A DNA stretch of 64,000 nt from Candidatus Scatomonas merdigallinarum (GCA_018716305.1 DVKB01000030.1:1-64000); one strand, 5' to 3'. Shown: positions 27,292 to 37,812, counted from the stretch's first letter. Program-made: numbers and translations. Notes: a model not told the origin generated them from the letters alone.

Positions 27292-29138
27292 TGGATTACA
27301 ATGAATCACAGAAAAGGGCGGCAGCCCATCGGGAGGGGCCCATGCTGGTACTGGCGGGCCCCGGTTCCGGTAAAACGGCGGTCATCACGGAACGCACAGC
27401 CAGGCTGGTGGGGAGCGGAATCCCCGGCAGCAGGATTCTGGTGGTGACGTTTACCAGAGCCGCCGCCCTGGAAATGAAAAACCGTTTCCGGGAGACGGCA
27501 GGAAATTCTGCCGGACAGGTCACCTTCGGCACCTTTCACGGTGTGTTCTACGGGATTCTCCGCAATACCTACCATATCAATGGAAATAATATATTGAGCG
27601 AGGAAGAAAAGCGCCGGCTGCTGACGGAGCTTCTGGATCAGTTTTATCCGGAGGAAGACCGGGAGGCGGATCTGCCCTCGGGTCTGGCCCGGGAGATCAG
27701 CACCGTAAAATGCGGAAGGATCCAGGTGGAAAACTATTATTCCTCTCTGCTCCCGGAGGAGGCGTTCCGCAGGGTGTATAAAGCCTACCGCCGGTGGATG
27801 GAGGAAAACCGGAAATTGGATTTTGACGATATTATGGCGGAATGCTACCGGCTGTTCCGGCAGCATCCGGAGATCTTAAGCCGCTGGCAGAAAACCTTTC
27901 AGTACATTCTGGTGGATGAATTTCAGGATATCAGTCCCATACAGTATGATATAGTGAGGATGCTGGCCGCGCCGGAAAACAATCTTTTTATTGTGGGAGA
28001 CGACGACCAGTCTATTTACCGCTTCCGGGGCGCCAGCCCGGAAATCATGCTGCGTTTTCCCAGGGATTATCCCCAGGCGGGGACCGTAACGCTGAATTTC
28101 AATTACCGCTGCACTCCGGAAATTCTGGAAGCTGCCGGCCGCCTGATCCGCCGGAATCAGAAGCGCTTTCCCAAGGAACTGAAGGCTTTTCGGAAAAGCG
28201 GAGCGCCGGTGCGGCTGCTGAAGTTTCAGGATTCCAGAGAAGAATTAAAATATGTGGCGGAGGATATACGCAGAAGCTTGGACCGGGGCTGTCCGCCGGA
28301 AGAGACGGCGGTGCTGTTCCGCACCAATACCGGATGCCGCCGCGCGGCGGAACAGCTGATGGCGTACCAGATTCCTTTTGTGATGCAGGATCTGGTTCCC
28401 TGTCTGTTTGACCATTGGATCGCCAGACATATTTCGGCGTATCTGCGCCTGGCCCAGGGAAGCAGGCGCAGAAGCGATTTCCTGCTCATCGCCAACAAAC
28501 CCAACCGGTATCTCTCCCGGGAAGCCTTTCAGAGCGGGGAAGTATCTTTTGAGGATCTCTACCGGTTTTATGAGGATCGCTCCTGGATGGAAGAGCGGAT
28601 CGAAAAACTGGAGGAGGATCTTCTGGCGCTGAGGAATATGGCGCCTTTCGGAGCGGTGCAGTATATCAGGAAGATCATCGGCTATGAAGAGTATCTGAAA
28701 CAGTGCGCCGCCAGCCGGCACATGCCGGAGGAAGAACTGTTTCAGATCCTGGAGGAGCTCACGGACAGCGCCCGGGGGTTTGACACAGTCCGGCAGTGGT
28801 TCGATCATATGGAGGAATACAGAGAAAAACTGAAGAACCGTCCCCGGGGGCGCGATGAAAACATCAGGGGCGTAGCTGTCTCCACGCTTCACTCCTCCAA
28901 AGGCATGGAGTACGACCGGGTTTATATCCTGGATATCTGTGAGGGAGTGATCCCCTGGCACAAGGCAGTACTCCCGGCGGATCTGGAGGAGGAGCGGAGA
29001 ATGCTCTACGTGGGCATGACCCGCGCCAGAAAAGAACTGTTTCTGGGATACGCCAAACAGCAGCTGGGAAAAACAGCCGCCCCCTCCCGGTTTTTAAAAG
29101 AAATTTTTCCGGAACAGAAAGAAAGCCTGGGCGGATGA
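27291..29138 (+). CDS. UvrD/PcrA-type ATP-dependent DNA helicase
   Basis: LAGPGSGKTAVITERTA, VDEFQDISPIQ, GDDDQSIYRFRGA, VSTLHSSKGMEYDRVYI, RRMLYVGMTRAR. Confidence 0.95.
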   Translation: MDYNESQKRAAAHREGPMLVLAGPGSGKTAVITERTARLVGSGIPGSRILVVTFTRAAALEMKNRFRETAGNSAGQVTFGTFHGVFYGILRNTYHINGNNILSEEEKRRLLTELLDQFYPEEDREADLPSGLAREISTVKCGRIQVENYYSSLLPEEAFRRVYKAYRRWMEENRKLDFDDIMAECYRLFRQHPEILSRWQKTFQYILVDEFQDISPIQYDIVRMLAAPENNLFIVGDDDQSIYRFRGASPEIMLRFPRDYPQAGTVTLNFNYRCTPEILEAAGRLIRRNQKRFPKELKAFRKSGAPVRLLKFQDSREELKYVAEDIRRSLDRGCPPEETAVLFRTNTGCRRAAEQLMAYQIPFVMQDLVPCLFDHWIARHISAYLRLAQGSRRRSDFLLIANKPNRYLSREAFQSGEVSFEDLYRFYEDRSWMEERIEKLEEDLLALRNMAPFGAVQYIRKIIGYEEYLKQCAASRHMPEEELFQILEELTDSARGFDTVRQWFDHMEEYREKLKNRPRGRDENIRGVAVSTLHSSKGMEYDRVYILDICEGVIPWHKAVLPADLEEERRMLYVGMTRARKELFLGYAKQQLGKTAAPSRFLKEIFPEQKESLGG

Positions 29139-29198
29139 CGGTATAGAAAGAACCGGAGGGGAAATACTGTAACAGAATACAGAAGGGACGGAAAAGAA

Positions 29199-30194
29199 AT
29201 GAAAATTTTATTTTACGATACAAAAATCTATGATAAAGAATCTTTTGAAGCGGCCAGAGAACGGTATCCGCAGGTGGAGCTGGAGTATCTCAAGGCGGAT
29301 CTGACCCCCAGAACAGCGCCTCTGGCTGCCGGTTACCAGGCGGTATGCGCTTTTGTGAGTTCCGATGTGGGAGAGGAGACGGTCCGCGCCCTGCAGAAGG
29401 CCGGTGTGCGGCTGATTCTCATGCGCTGCGCCGGTTTTAATAATGTGGATCTGAAGACCGCGAAGGCCTGCGGGATTACGGTTATGCGGGTGCCGGGCTA
29501 TTCTCCGGAGGCTGTGGCCGAACACGCCATGGCCTTGGCCCTGGCGGTCAACCGCCGGCTGCACAAGGCTTACGTGAAGGTAAGGGAAAATGATTTTTCC
29601 CTGAACGGCCTGCTGGGCTTTAATTTCCACGGCAAGACCGCCGGTATTGTGGGAACCGGCAAGATCGGAGCTGCCATGGCGCGGATCTGCCGGGGGTTCG
29701 GCATGAAGGTGCTGGCCTACGATGTCTGCCCGAATCCTTCCCTGGAGGGCATGGCCGAATATGTGGATCTGAAGACGCTGCTGGGGCAAAGCGACCTGGT
29801 TTCCCTCCACTGTCCCCTCACGGACGATACCTATCATCTGATCTGCCGGGATACCATCCGGGAGATGAAGGAGGGGGCGATTCTGGTGAACACCTCCCGG
29901 GGAGCCCTGGTGAAGACCGATGACCTTATCGAGGGAATCCGTGCCAGAAAGTTTTTCGGGGCGGGACTGGATGTGTATGAGGAGGAGACGCCCAACGTTT
30001 TTGAGGACCGCTCGGAGCAGATCCTGGAAAGCTCAGTGACGGCCAGGCTGCTCTCTTTCCCCAATGTGATTATTACCTCTCATCAGGGATTTTTTACCCG
30101 GGAAGCTCTGGAGGCGATTGCGGAGACCACTCTTGAAAACGCCCTAGCCTTTCAGCGGGGAGAGAAAAATTCCAACACTCTCGGGGAGTCTTGA
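29199..30194 (+). CDS. D-isomer 2-hydroxyacid dehydrogenase (D-lactate dehydrogenase-like)
   Basis: AGIVGTGKIGAAMARIC Rossmann motif, MKEGAILVNTSRGALVKTDDL, HQGFFTREAL. Confidence 0.92.
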   Translation: MKILFYDTKIYDKESFEAARERYPQVELEYLKADLTPRTAPLAAGYQAVCAFVSSDVGEETVRALQKAGVRLILMRCAGFNNVDLKTAKACGITVMRVPGYSPEAVAEHAMALALAVNRRLHKAYVKVRENDFSLNGLLGFNFHGKTAGIVGTGKIGAAMARICRGFGMKVLAYDVCPNPSLEGMAEYVDLKTLLGQSDLVSLHCPLTDDTYHLICRDTIREMKEGAILVNTSRGALVKTDDLIEGIRARKFFGAGLDVYEEETPNVFEDRSEQILESSVTARLLSFPNVIITSHQGFFTREALEAIAETTLENALAFQRGEKNSNTLGES

Positions 30195-30219
30195 ATCTGA
30201 CTTTCATGCATGGTAGAAT
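30191..30219 (+). promoter_or_regulatory. Promoter of zf-HC2 gene/polA
   Basis: TTGAAT-17-TAGAAT; overlaps the upstream stop codon. Confidence 0.5.
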
Positions 30220-30232
30220 AGGTCATATGGTG

Positions 30233-30267
30233 GCCGGATCCGGCAGATCCTTCCGGGTCCGGCTTTT
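30233..30267 (+). terminator. Leader hairpin with TTTT tract
   Basis: GCCGGATCCGG/CCGGGTCCGGC (one wobble) followed by TTTT. Confidence 0.5.
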
Positions 30268-30319
30268 GACGTTCCCCGACGGCACGCTTGGCGGGGAAAT
30301 TGGCCCGGGAGGTAGTGTA

Positions 30320-30664
30320 ATGGAATGCAAACACGCGCAGAGTCTGATTCCCCAGTATATTGCGGACAGACTGTCTCCCAGAGAACTGGAAGAATTTATC
30401 CGGCATGTGGAAAAATGTCCGGAATGCTATGATGAACTGGAAACCTATTTTATGCTCAGCGTGGCCCTGAAGCATCTGGATGAGTCCCAGGAACTTTCCT
30501 ATGACCTGAGAACCATGCTGGCGGAAGATCTGAAAGAAAAGAAGCACCGGCTGTCCCGGGGAAGACGGCGGATCTGGGGCTGGATCATTTTCTGCGGGGC
30601 AGGTCTGCTGGCGCTGGTCCTGGCTGCCCTGGATATGGCGGGAGTCTTCACACTGCCGTTTTGA
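30320..30664 (+). CDS. zf-HC2-like (anti-sigma-type) membrane protein
   Basis: MECKHAQSLIPQYIADRLSPRELEEFIRHVEKCPECYDELE plus one TM. Confidence 0.8.
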   Translation: MECKHAQSLIPQYIADRLSPRELEEFIRHVEKCPECYDELETYFMLSVALKHLDESQELSYDLRTMLAEDLKEKKHRLSRGRRRIWGWIIFCGAGLLALVLAALDMAGVFTLPF

Positions 30665-30680
30665 GAGGAAAGGAGAGATT

Positions 30681-33308
30681 ATGGAGGGAAAACTGGTACT
30701 GATCGACGGACACAGCATTCTCAACCGGGCATTTTACGGAATGCCCGCCCTGACGAATTCTCAGGGCAGGCCCACGGGAGCTGTCTACGGTTTTCTGAAT
30801 ATATTATTTAAAATTCTGGAGGAAGAGAAGCCGCAGTATCTCGCTGTGGCTTTTGACCTGCATGCCCCCACTTTCCGGCACAAAATGTACGAGGCCTACA
30901 AGGGCACCCGAAAACCCATGCCGGAAGAACTGCGGGAGCAGGTGCCGGTGATGAAGGAAGTCCTGAAGGCCATGGATGTCTGTATCCTGGAAAAAGAGGG
31001 CTATGAGGCGGACGATATCCTGGGCACCTGGGCCAGAAAAGGGGAGAGGGAAGGACTCCTGGTTACCATCGTCTCAGGGGACCGGGACCTGCTGCAGCTG
31101 GCTACGGATAGGGTGCTGGTCCGCATCCCCAAAACAAAAGGGGGCAAGACGGTGATCGAGGATTATCACACCCGGGAGGTGCTGGAAAAGTACCAGCTGA
31201 CCCCGCCTCAGATCATCGATCTGAAGGCTCTCATGGGAGACTCCTCCGACAATATCCCCGGGATTCCGGGGGTGGGGGAAAAGACCGCCACGAAACTTGT
31301 GAGCACTTACGGCAGTCTGGAGGAAGCCTATGCCCACCTGGAGGAGATCAAACCCAAAAAGGCCATGGAATCTCTGAGAGACCATTATGACCTGGCGGTG
31401 CTCTCAAAAAAGCTGGCCACCATCTGCACGGACAGTCCGGTCTCCCTGGATCTGGAGCAGGCAAGGCTGAAAGATCTGTATACAGAGCAGGCCTATGAGC
31501 TGTTCAAGGAACTGAATTTTAAAAATCTGCTGCCCCGGTTTCAGGGGCAGGGCGGAGGCGGCAAAGAACCGGAGGTTCAGATTCTGGAGGAACTGGGCCG
31601 GGCGGAAGAAGTGTTTGCCAGAGCTTCCGGGACGGACAAACTGGGTCTGGCCCTGCTGGCGGATCAGGAGATCCGGGGCGTGGCCCTCTCTCTTGGGAAA
31701 GAGGAGACCTATTATATTCCCGCGGCCGGGTTTTTAAGCGGCGCCTGGCTGAAAGCCGAGGCGGAGAGAGCCATGAACGGAGCGGGAGAGGTCTGTGTCT
31801 TTGATCTGAAAGAGATCCTGAAGCACACAAAGCCGGAAAGAAACGGGCAGTTTTTTGACGCCCGCATAGCGGCGTACCTGCTGAATCCCCTGAAGTCTTC
31901 CTACAGCTATGACGATATCGCCAAGGAGTTTGCCGGGACTGCGCTTCCCTCTCAGGAAGAAATTTTCGGCGGAAAGCCGCCGGCGGCCGCGGATATGTCC
32001 CCGGAAGCAGCTGCTCGCTGCTGCGGCCTGGCGGCATGGACATCCCGACGCGCCAGCGCGCCTATGATGGAAAAGCTTTGCGGTCTGGGAATGGAAAAGC
32101 TGTTCCGGGAGATGGAAATGCCTCTGGTCTTTACTCTGGACGATATGGAAAAGGCCGGCATCGCTGTGGAGGGCGGCGCCCTGAAGGAGTACGGGGAAAA
32201 GCTCCAGGAGGGCATCAGCGCTCTGGAGGAGAAGATCTACCGGCAGGCCGGGGAAACCTTCAACATTAATTCTCCCAAACAGCTGGGTGTGATCCTTTTT
32301 GATAAAATGAAGCTGCCCGGGGCCAAGAAGACCAAGAGCGGCTATTCCACCGCGGCGGATGTGCTGGAAAAGCTGGCGCCGGAGGCTCCGGTGGTGGCCG
32401 ATATCCTGGAATACCGTCAGCTGGCCAAGCTGAAATCTACCTACGCCGACGGCCTGGGAAACTGCATTGCCGGGGACGGGAGGATCCATTCCAGTTTTAA
32501 CCAGACCATCACCGCCACCGGGCGCATCAGCAGCACAGAGCCCAATCTGCAGAATATTCCCGTGCGGATGGAACTGGGACGGCAGATCCGCAAGGTGTTC
32601 GTCCCCCGGGAGGGCTGCCTGTTTATCGACGCGGACTATTCCCAGATCGAGCTGCGGGTGCTGGCCCATCTGTCCGGGGATGAAAAGCTGATTGAAGCCT
32701 ACCGGGAGGCAAAGGACATTCACCGGATTACCGCCTCCGAGGTTTTTCATGTTCCCTTTGAGGAGGTGACGCCCCTCCAGAGAAGAAATGCCAAGGCGGT
32801 AAATTTCGGCATTGTCTACGGCATCAGTTCCTTCGGCCTGAGCCAGGATCTCAGCATCAGCCGGAAGGAAGCGGCGGACTATATTGAAAAGTATTTTCAC
32901 ACCTATCCTAAGATTAAGGAATTTCTGGACCGGACCGTGGAGCAGGCCAAAAGAGACGGATATGTGACGACCCTTTTCGGCCGCAGACGGCCGGTGCCGG
33001 AACTGTTTTCCGGAAATTTCATGCAGAGGTCTTTCGGGGAGCGGGTGGCCATGAATTCTCCCATTCAGGGCACGGCTGCGGATATCATCAAGATCGCCAT
33101 GGTCCGGGTCAACCGGCGTCTGTCCGGGGAGGGGCTTAAGTCCAGACTTCTGCTGCAGGTTCACGACGAACTGCTGGTGGAGGCCCCACTGGAGGAAGTG
33201 GAGAAGGCCTCCCGGGTTCTGCTGGAAGAAATGAAGGGCGCCGCCCATCTGGAAGTAGAACTGGAAGTGGATATGCACACCGGAAAAAACTGGTACGAAG
33301 CAAAATAG
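30681..33308 (+). CDS. polA: DNA polymerase I
   Basis: 5' nuclease (LIDGHSILNRAFYG), polymerase motifs A/B/C (DADYSQIELRVLAHLSGD, RRNAKAVNFGIVYG, QVHDELLVEAP). Confidence 0.97.
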   Translation: MEGKLVLIDGHSILNRAFYGMPALTNSQGRPTGAVYGFLNILFKILEEEKPQYLAVAFDLHAPTFRHKMYEAYKGTRKPMPEELREQVPVMKEVLKAMDVCILEKEGYEADDILGTWARKGEREGLLVTIVSGDRDLLQLATDRVLVRIPKTKGGKTVIEDYHTREVLEKYQLTPPQIIDLKALMGDSSDNIPGIPGVGEKTATKLVSTYGSLEEAYAHLEEIKPKKAMESLRDHYDLAVLSKKLATICTDSPVSLDLEQARLKDLYTEQAYELFKELNFKNLLPRFQGQGGGGKEPEVQILEELGRAEEVFARASGTDKLGLALLADQEIRGVALSLGKEETYYIPAAGFLSGAWLKAEAERAMNGAGEVCVFDLKEILKHTKPERNGQFFDARIAAYLLNPLKSSYSYDDIAKEFAGTALPSQEEIFGGKPPAAADMSPEAAARCCGLAAWTSRRASAPMMEKLCGLGMEKLFREMEMPLVFTLDDMEKAGIAVEGGALKEYGEKLQEGISALEEKIYRQAGETFNINSPKQLGVILFDKMKLPGAKKTKSGYSTAADVLEKLAPEAPVVADILEYRQLAKLKSTYADGLGNCIAGDGRIHSSFNQTITATGRISSTEPNLQNIPVRMELGRQIRKVFVPREGCLFIDADYSQIELRVLAHLSGDEKLIEAYREAKDIHRITASEVFHVPFEEVTPLQRRNAKAVNFGIVYGISSFGLSQDLSISRKEAADYIEKYFHTYPKIKEFLDRTVEQAKRDGYVTTLFGRRRPVPELFSGNFMQRSFGERVAMNSPIQGTAADIIKIAMVRVNRRLSGEGLKSRLLLQVHDELLVEAPLEEVEKASRVLLEEMKGAAHLEVELEVDMHTGKNWYEAK

Positions 33309-33326
33309 AAAAGAAGGATACAAAAG

Positions 33327-33926
33327 ATGAGAATGATCGGAATTACCGGAGGGGTAGGCTCCGGAAAAAGCCAGGTTCTCTCCTGGCTGCGGGAACACTG
33401 TCAGGGAGAATTCCTGGAGGCGGACCGCGTCGCCCACCGTCTTATGGCCCGGGGCGGAAACTGCTATGCTGCCATTGTGGAACTTTTCGGCCGGGAAATC
33501 CTGGGGGAAGAGGGAGAAATTGACCGGAAAAAAATGGGAAGCCGGGTATTTCAGGACCGGGAACTGCTGAAAAAACTGAACGCCATTGTCCATCCGGCAG
33601 TGAAAGCGTATATCCGGGAGGCGGCAGATCGGGCCAGGACCCGGGGAGATAAGTTCCTGTTTCTGGAGGCCGCCCTGCTGATTGAAGAAAAATATGATGA
33701 AATCTGTGATGAATTGTGGTATGTTTATGCAGGAGAAGCGGTGAGACGGGAACGGCTGAAAAAGAGCCGGGGATATTCCGATGAGAAGATTGACGGAATG
33801 CTGGCCAGCCAGCTTCCCGAGGAGGAGTTCCGGAAACACTGCTGTTTTGTCCTGGACAACAGCGGGGATTTTTCCGACACCGCCAAACAACTGGAGCAGA
33901 GGATGAAGATTTATGAGAATGTGTAG
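33327..33926 (+). CDS. coaE: Dephospho-CoA kinase
   Basis: IGITGGVGSGKSQVLSWL, EADRVAH, HPAVKAYI. Confidence 0.95.
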   Translation: MRMIGITGGVGSGKSQVLSWLREHCQGEFLEADRVAHRLMARGGNCYAAIVELFGREILGEEGEIDRKKMGSRVFQDRELLKKLNAIVHPAVKAYIREAADRARTRGDKFLFLEAALLIEEKYDEICDELWYVYAGEAVRRERLKKSRGYSDEKIDGMLASQLPEEEFRKHCCFVLDNSGDFSDTAKQLEQRMKIYENV

Positions 33927-34710
33927 TATCGCCAGCGGAAGCAGCGGAAACTGCATTTATGTGGGGAGCGATTCCACCAGCCTGCTGATCGACGCCGGCA
34001 TCAGCGGAAAGAGGGTGGAGGAAGGCCTGCGCGCCATCGACCGCACGGGAGGAGAGATAGACGGGGTCTTTATCACCCATGAGCATTCCGACCACATCCG
34101 GGGGCTGGGAGTGCTGGCCAGAAAATACGGCCTGCCCATCTACGCTACCCGGGAGACCTATGAGGCCATCGCGGGCTGCCCTTCTCTGGGAAAAATTCCG
34201 GAGGGGCTGTTCCGGGAGGTAAAGCCGGATCAGGAGATGCGGATCAAAGATCTGACCGTGGAGCCCTTTTCCATTTCCCACGACGCGGCTAATCCCGTGG
34301 GCTACCGGGTGAATCACGGCGGACAGAGCATGGCGGTGGCCACAGATCTGGGGGTTTACGGGACATACACGGTAGAGCACCTGAAAAATCTGGACGTACT
34401 GCTGCTGGAGGCCAACCATGATATACATATGCTGGAGGTGGGAACTTACCCCTACTATCTGAAACAGAGAATCCTGGGGGAAAGGGGGCACCTTTCCAAT
34501 GAGATGGCCGGACAGCTTCTCTGCCAGGTTCTGCATGACAATATGAAGCGGATTCTGCTGGGGCATTTAAGCCGGGAAAACAATTATCCGGCCCTGGCCT
34601 ATGAGACGGTCTGCGCGGAGGTCACCATGGGGGACAATCCCTATAAGTCAGGGGACTTTCACATCAGCGTGGCAAAAAGAGACACTGTAGGAGAGCTCAT
34701 TGAGATCTGA
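33913..34710 (+). CDS. MBL-fold metallo-hydrolase (YycJ/WalJ-like)
   Basis: SIASGSSGNCIYV, ITHEHSDHIRGLGVLARKYGLPIYAT, LLGHLSRENN. Confidence 0.93.
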   Translation: MRMCSIASGSSGNCIYVGSDSTSLLIDAGISGKRVEEGLRAIDRTGGEIDGVFITHEHSDHIRGLGVLARKYGLPIYATRETYEAIAGCPSLGKIPEGLFREVKPDQEMRIKDLTVEPFSISHDAANPVGYRVNHGGQSMAVATDLGVYGTYTVEHLKNLDVLLLEANHDIHMLEVGTYPYYLKQRILGERGHLSNEMAGQLLCQVLHDNMKRILLGHLSRENNYPALAYETVCAEVTMGDNPYKSGDFHISVAKRDTVGELIEI

Positions 34711-34727
34711 AAAAGAGGAGGAAAGCT

Positions 34728-35000
34728 GTGAAAAAAACAATTATTACGGTCCTGGGCCATGACCAGGTAGGCATCATCGCCAGGGTATGCAATTATCTGG
34801 CGGAAAATCAGGTGAATATCGAAGACATCTCCCAGACCATAGTGCAGGGATATTTTAACATGATGATGGTAACGGATACTTCCCGCTCTGACAAGAGTAC
34901 CGGGGAACTGGCGGAAGGACTGAAAAAGCTGGGAGAAGAGATCGGCGTGGTGATCCGCTGCCAGCACGAGGATATTTTTCACATGATGCACCGGATATAG
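34728..35000 (+). CDS. ACT-domain protein (UPF0237-like)
   Basis: ITVLGHDQVGIIARVCNYLAENQVNIEDISQTIVQGYFNMMMV; paired with the PFL gene. Confidence 0.93.
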   Translation: MKKTIITVLGHDQVGIIARVCNYLAENQVNIEDISQTIVQGYFNMMMVTDTSRSDKSTGELAEGLKKLGEEIGVVIRCQHEDIFHMMHRI

Positions 35001-35016
35001 GAGGGGCTGACCGATT

Positions 35017-36381
35017 ATGATCAATATGTATGAAGTAAACGAGACAAACCAGATGATTGAGCAGGAGAATCTGGATGTCCGCACCATCACCCTGGGAATC
35101 AGCCTTATGGACTGTATTGACGGAAATCTGGACCGGCTGAACCGGAAGATTTATGACAAGATCACCGCGGCGGCCCGAAACCTGGTGGAGACCGGACGGG
35201 AGATTGAGGAAGAATACGGGATCCCCATTGTAAACAAGCGGATCTCCGTGACGCCCATCGCCCTGGTGGGAGGAGCCGCCTGCCGGACCCCCGAAGACTT
35301 CGCTTCCGTAGCGGAGACCCTGGATCAGGCCGCCCATGAAGTGGGAGTGAATTTTATCGGAGGATATTCCGCCCTGGTGTCCAAGGGCATGACCCCTGCG
35401 GATGAACTGCTGATCCGCTCCATACCCCAGGCAATGGCCCGGACCGAGCGGGTGTGCAGCTCCGTCAACGTGGGCTCCACCAAAACAGGCATCAATATGG
35501 ACGCGGTGAAGCTTATGGGAGAGATCGTAAAGCAGACCGCGGAGAGCACCCGGGACCAGAACTGCATGGGCTGCGCCAAGCTGGTGGTGTTCTGCAACGC
35601 CCCGGACGACAATCCCTTTATGGCGGGGGCCTTCCACGGAGTAACAGAGGCGGATGCCATTATCAATGTAGGGGTTTCCGGCCCGGGGGTGGTGAAGCAC
35701 GCTCTGGAAAAAGTCCGGGGAGAAAATTTTGAAGTGCTCTGTGAGACCATTAAGAAGACAGCTTTTAAAGTAACCCGGGTGGGACAGCTGGTGGGCCGCG
35801 AGGCTTCCCGGCGCCTGGGCATTCCTTTCGGCATTCTGGATCTGTCTCTGGCGCCTACGCCGGCAGTGGGGGATTCGGTGGCGGAGATTCTGGAGGAGAT
35901 CGGCCTGGAAGCGGCAGGCGCCCCGGGGACAACCGCCGCGCTGGCGCTCCTCAACGACCAGGTGAAAAAAGGCGGCGTCATGGCATCCTCCTATGTGGGA
36001 GGACTGTCCGGAGCCTTTATTCCCGTCAGCGAGGATCAGGGCATGATCAACGCGGTGAACGCAGGCGCCCTGAGCCTGGAAAAGCTGGAGGCCATGACCT
36101 GCGTCTGTTCAGTGGGGCTGGACATGATCGCCATTCCCGGCAGCACTTCCAGTTCTTCTATCTCCGGAATCATCGCCGATGAGATGGCCATCGGCATGGT
36201 AAACCAGAAAACCACAGCCGTCCGGCTGATCCCTGCCGTGGGCAAAGAGGTGGGCGATGTAATCGAGTTCGGCGGCCTTCTGGGCAGGGCGCCCATTATG
36301 CCGGTGAACCGGTTCTCCTGCGAGGCGTTTATCAGCCGCACCGGAAGGATCCCGGCGCCTATTCACAGCTTTAAAAATTAA
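35017..36381 (+). CDS. PFL-family (UPF0210) protein
   Basis: [35 protein letters not shown]; conserved ACT-PFL pair. Confidence 0.93.
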   Translation: MINMYEVNETNQMIEQENLDVRTITLGISLMDCIDGNLDRLNRKIYDKITAAARNLVETGREIEEEYGIPIVNKRISVTPIALVGGAACRTPEDFASVAETLDQAAHEVGVNFIGGYSALVSKGMTPADELLIRSIPQAMARTERVCSSVNVGSTKTGINMDAVKLMGEIVKQTAESTRDQNCMGCAKLVVFCNAPDDNPFMAGAFHGVTEADAIINVGVSGPGVVKHALEKVRGENFEVLCETIKKTAFKVTRVGQLVGREASRRLGIPFGILDLSLAPTPAVGDSVAEILEEIGLEAAGAPGTTAALALLNDQVKKGGVMASSYVGGLSGAFIPVSEDQGMINAVNAGALSLEKLEAMTCVCSVGLDMIAIPGSTSSSSISGIIADEMAIGMVNQKTTAVRLIPAVGKEVGDVIEFGGLLGRAPIMPVNRFSCEAFISRTGRIPAPIHSFKN

Positions 36382-36398
36382 AGAGATATAAAAAGTTC

Positions 36399-36437
36399 AG
36401 GCAGCCGGTCAGAGGATCACCGGCTGCCTGGTTTTTT
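36399..36437. terminator. Convergent terminator
   Basis: GGCAGCCGGT..ACCGGCTGCCTGGTTTTTTC. Confidence 0.7.
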
Positions 36438-37695
36438 CGTCCCGGAAAGGCTGCCGCGCTTTGTGGGAGCGGACCGCTTCGTAGAGGTTGGAAGCCCGGA
36501 AATCGATCTGGTACGCATCCTCCGGAAGATCTGCGGGCCGGGCTTCCAGGGCAAGGCTGCTCTGCCTTTTGATCTCCGACAGCAGCGGGGCCGCGGTTTT
36601 GCGAAAGCCCAGGATCCGGACCCTCCCCTCATCGGTGAGGGTCCGGCAGGAGAGCGTTCCGGAAAAATGTTCCGGATTATTTTCACCGGAAAGAACCGGG
36701 ATTCTCAGCAGCAGCCGCAGAAGGCTTCGCTGGACGGAGGTCCGGGTCCGGTTTCTGGTTTTCAGCAGATCCGTAAACTGGGAGAAGGAAAGAAAGCGGC
36801 CTCTCAGGTTCAGCGCCCGCCTGGCCAGATCCTCCGGAAGATAAGAAGACAGGGAGGCAAGGCTGCTGTCCAGCAGAAGGCATTTCAGCGGCAGGGAAAA
36901 ATCCTCGTCTTCCAGACAGCCTTCCCGTAGAAGTGCCCCCTGCAGTTCCGGCCAGATTTCCGGGGGAAACTGATTTTCCAGCTCTTTCGCGGCTCCGGCA
37001 AGAATCCTCTGACGCAGAGCCGTGGCGGAGCTGAAGCTTTCACTCAGCTCCCGGTCGTGGTAACCGCTGCCTGCCCGTTTCAGGGTCCGGGGACGGATGG
37101 AACTGTGACGCCGGTTTAAAGCGGCGCAGTATTCCAGCCCCAGAATGTTGTTGGGGGCTTCCAGAAAGGCCTGCAGTTCGAAAGTCCCCGCGGGGAAAAG
37201 AGCCGCGGAAAAGTTCTCCTCCAGAGCCTTCCGCCTGGCAAGCGGAAAAGAATCCCCCTGCCTTATAAATCTTCGCAGGGCCTGCCGGTACGCTTCCGGT
37301 TCCCGGGTGAGAAGATCAGCCAGAGCCAGGAAGGGTTCGGTTCTGCCTGCCTCGCTTCCGAACCACAGCTCTTTTACCACCCCCAGGCGATCCAGGATCC
37401 GCACGGCTTCTCCGGCAAAATAGGGGGCGCTGCCGCAGGCGGCGGCACAGGGCAGCTCCAGAACCAGGTCCGCGCCGCCCAGAAGGGCCAGCCTGGTCCG
37501 GGCGTATTTGTCCAGAAGAGCCGGCCCGCCCCGCTGCACAAAGCAGCCGCTCATAATAATGATTATATAGTCTGCCCCGGAAAGCCTGCGGGCTTCCCTG
37601 ATCTGGTAAGCGTGCCCCAGATGAAAGGGGTTGTATTCCGCGATAATGGCCGCCGCGTTTGGCCGGCGTGCCGGACGTTCCGTTTCCATAGGCAA
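36409..37695 (-). CDS. tmcAL: tRNA(Met) cytidine acetate ligase-type nucleotidyltransferase
   Basis: AAIIAEYNPFHLGHAYQIREAR, SGCFVQRGGPALLDKYARTRLAL. Confidence 0.88.
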   Translation of the reverse strand: MPMETERPARRPNAAAIIAEYNPFHLGHAYQIREARRLSGADYIIIIMSGCFVQRGGPALLDKYARTRLALLGGADLVLELPCAAACGSAPYFAGEAVRILDRLGVVKELWFGSEAGRTEPFLALADLLTREPEAYRQALRRFIRQGDSFPLARRKALEENFSAALFPAGTFELQAFLEAPNNILGLEYCAALNRRHSSIRPRTLKRAGSGYHDRELSESFSSATALRQRILAGAAKELENQFPPEIWPELQGALLREGCLEDEDFSLPLKCLLLDSSLASLSSYLPEDLARRALNLRGRFLSFSQFTDLLKTRNRTRTSVQRSLLRLLLRIPVLSGENNPEHFSGTLSCRTLTDEGRVRILGFRKTAAPLLSEIKRQSSLALEARPADLPEDAYQIDFRASNLYEAVRSHKARQPFRDEKTRQPVIL

Positions 37696-37791
37696 ATCCT
37701 CCTTTTTTCCCTCATCTGCCCTGAAATTATAGCAAAATCTAAAGAAGGCTACAAGGACCGGGGATTGTTCATCAAAAAATACAGTATTTGG

Positions 37792-37809
37792 GTGTTAAAA
37801 ATTTAACTT
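37792..37809. promoter_or_regulatory. Rex-like palindrome upstream of pta promoter
   Basis: GTTAA-AAAT-TTAAC core, ends 3 bp before the -35 box. Confidence 0.4.
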
Positions 37810-37812
37810 TTC

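Noticed and set aside
31734-33956. 740-aa minus-strand ORF
   Set aside because: Antisense of polA/coaE, both with unambiguous motifs.
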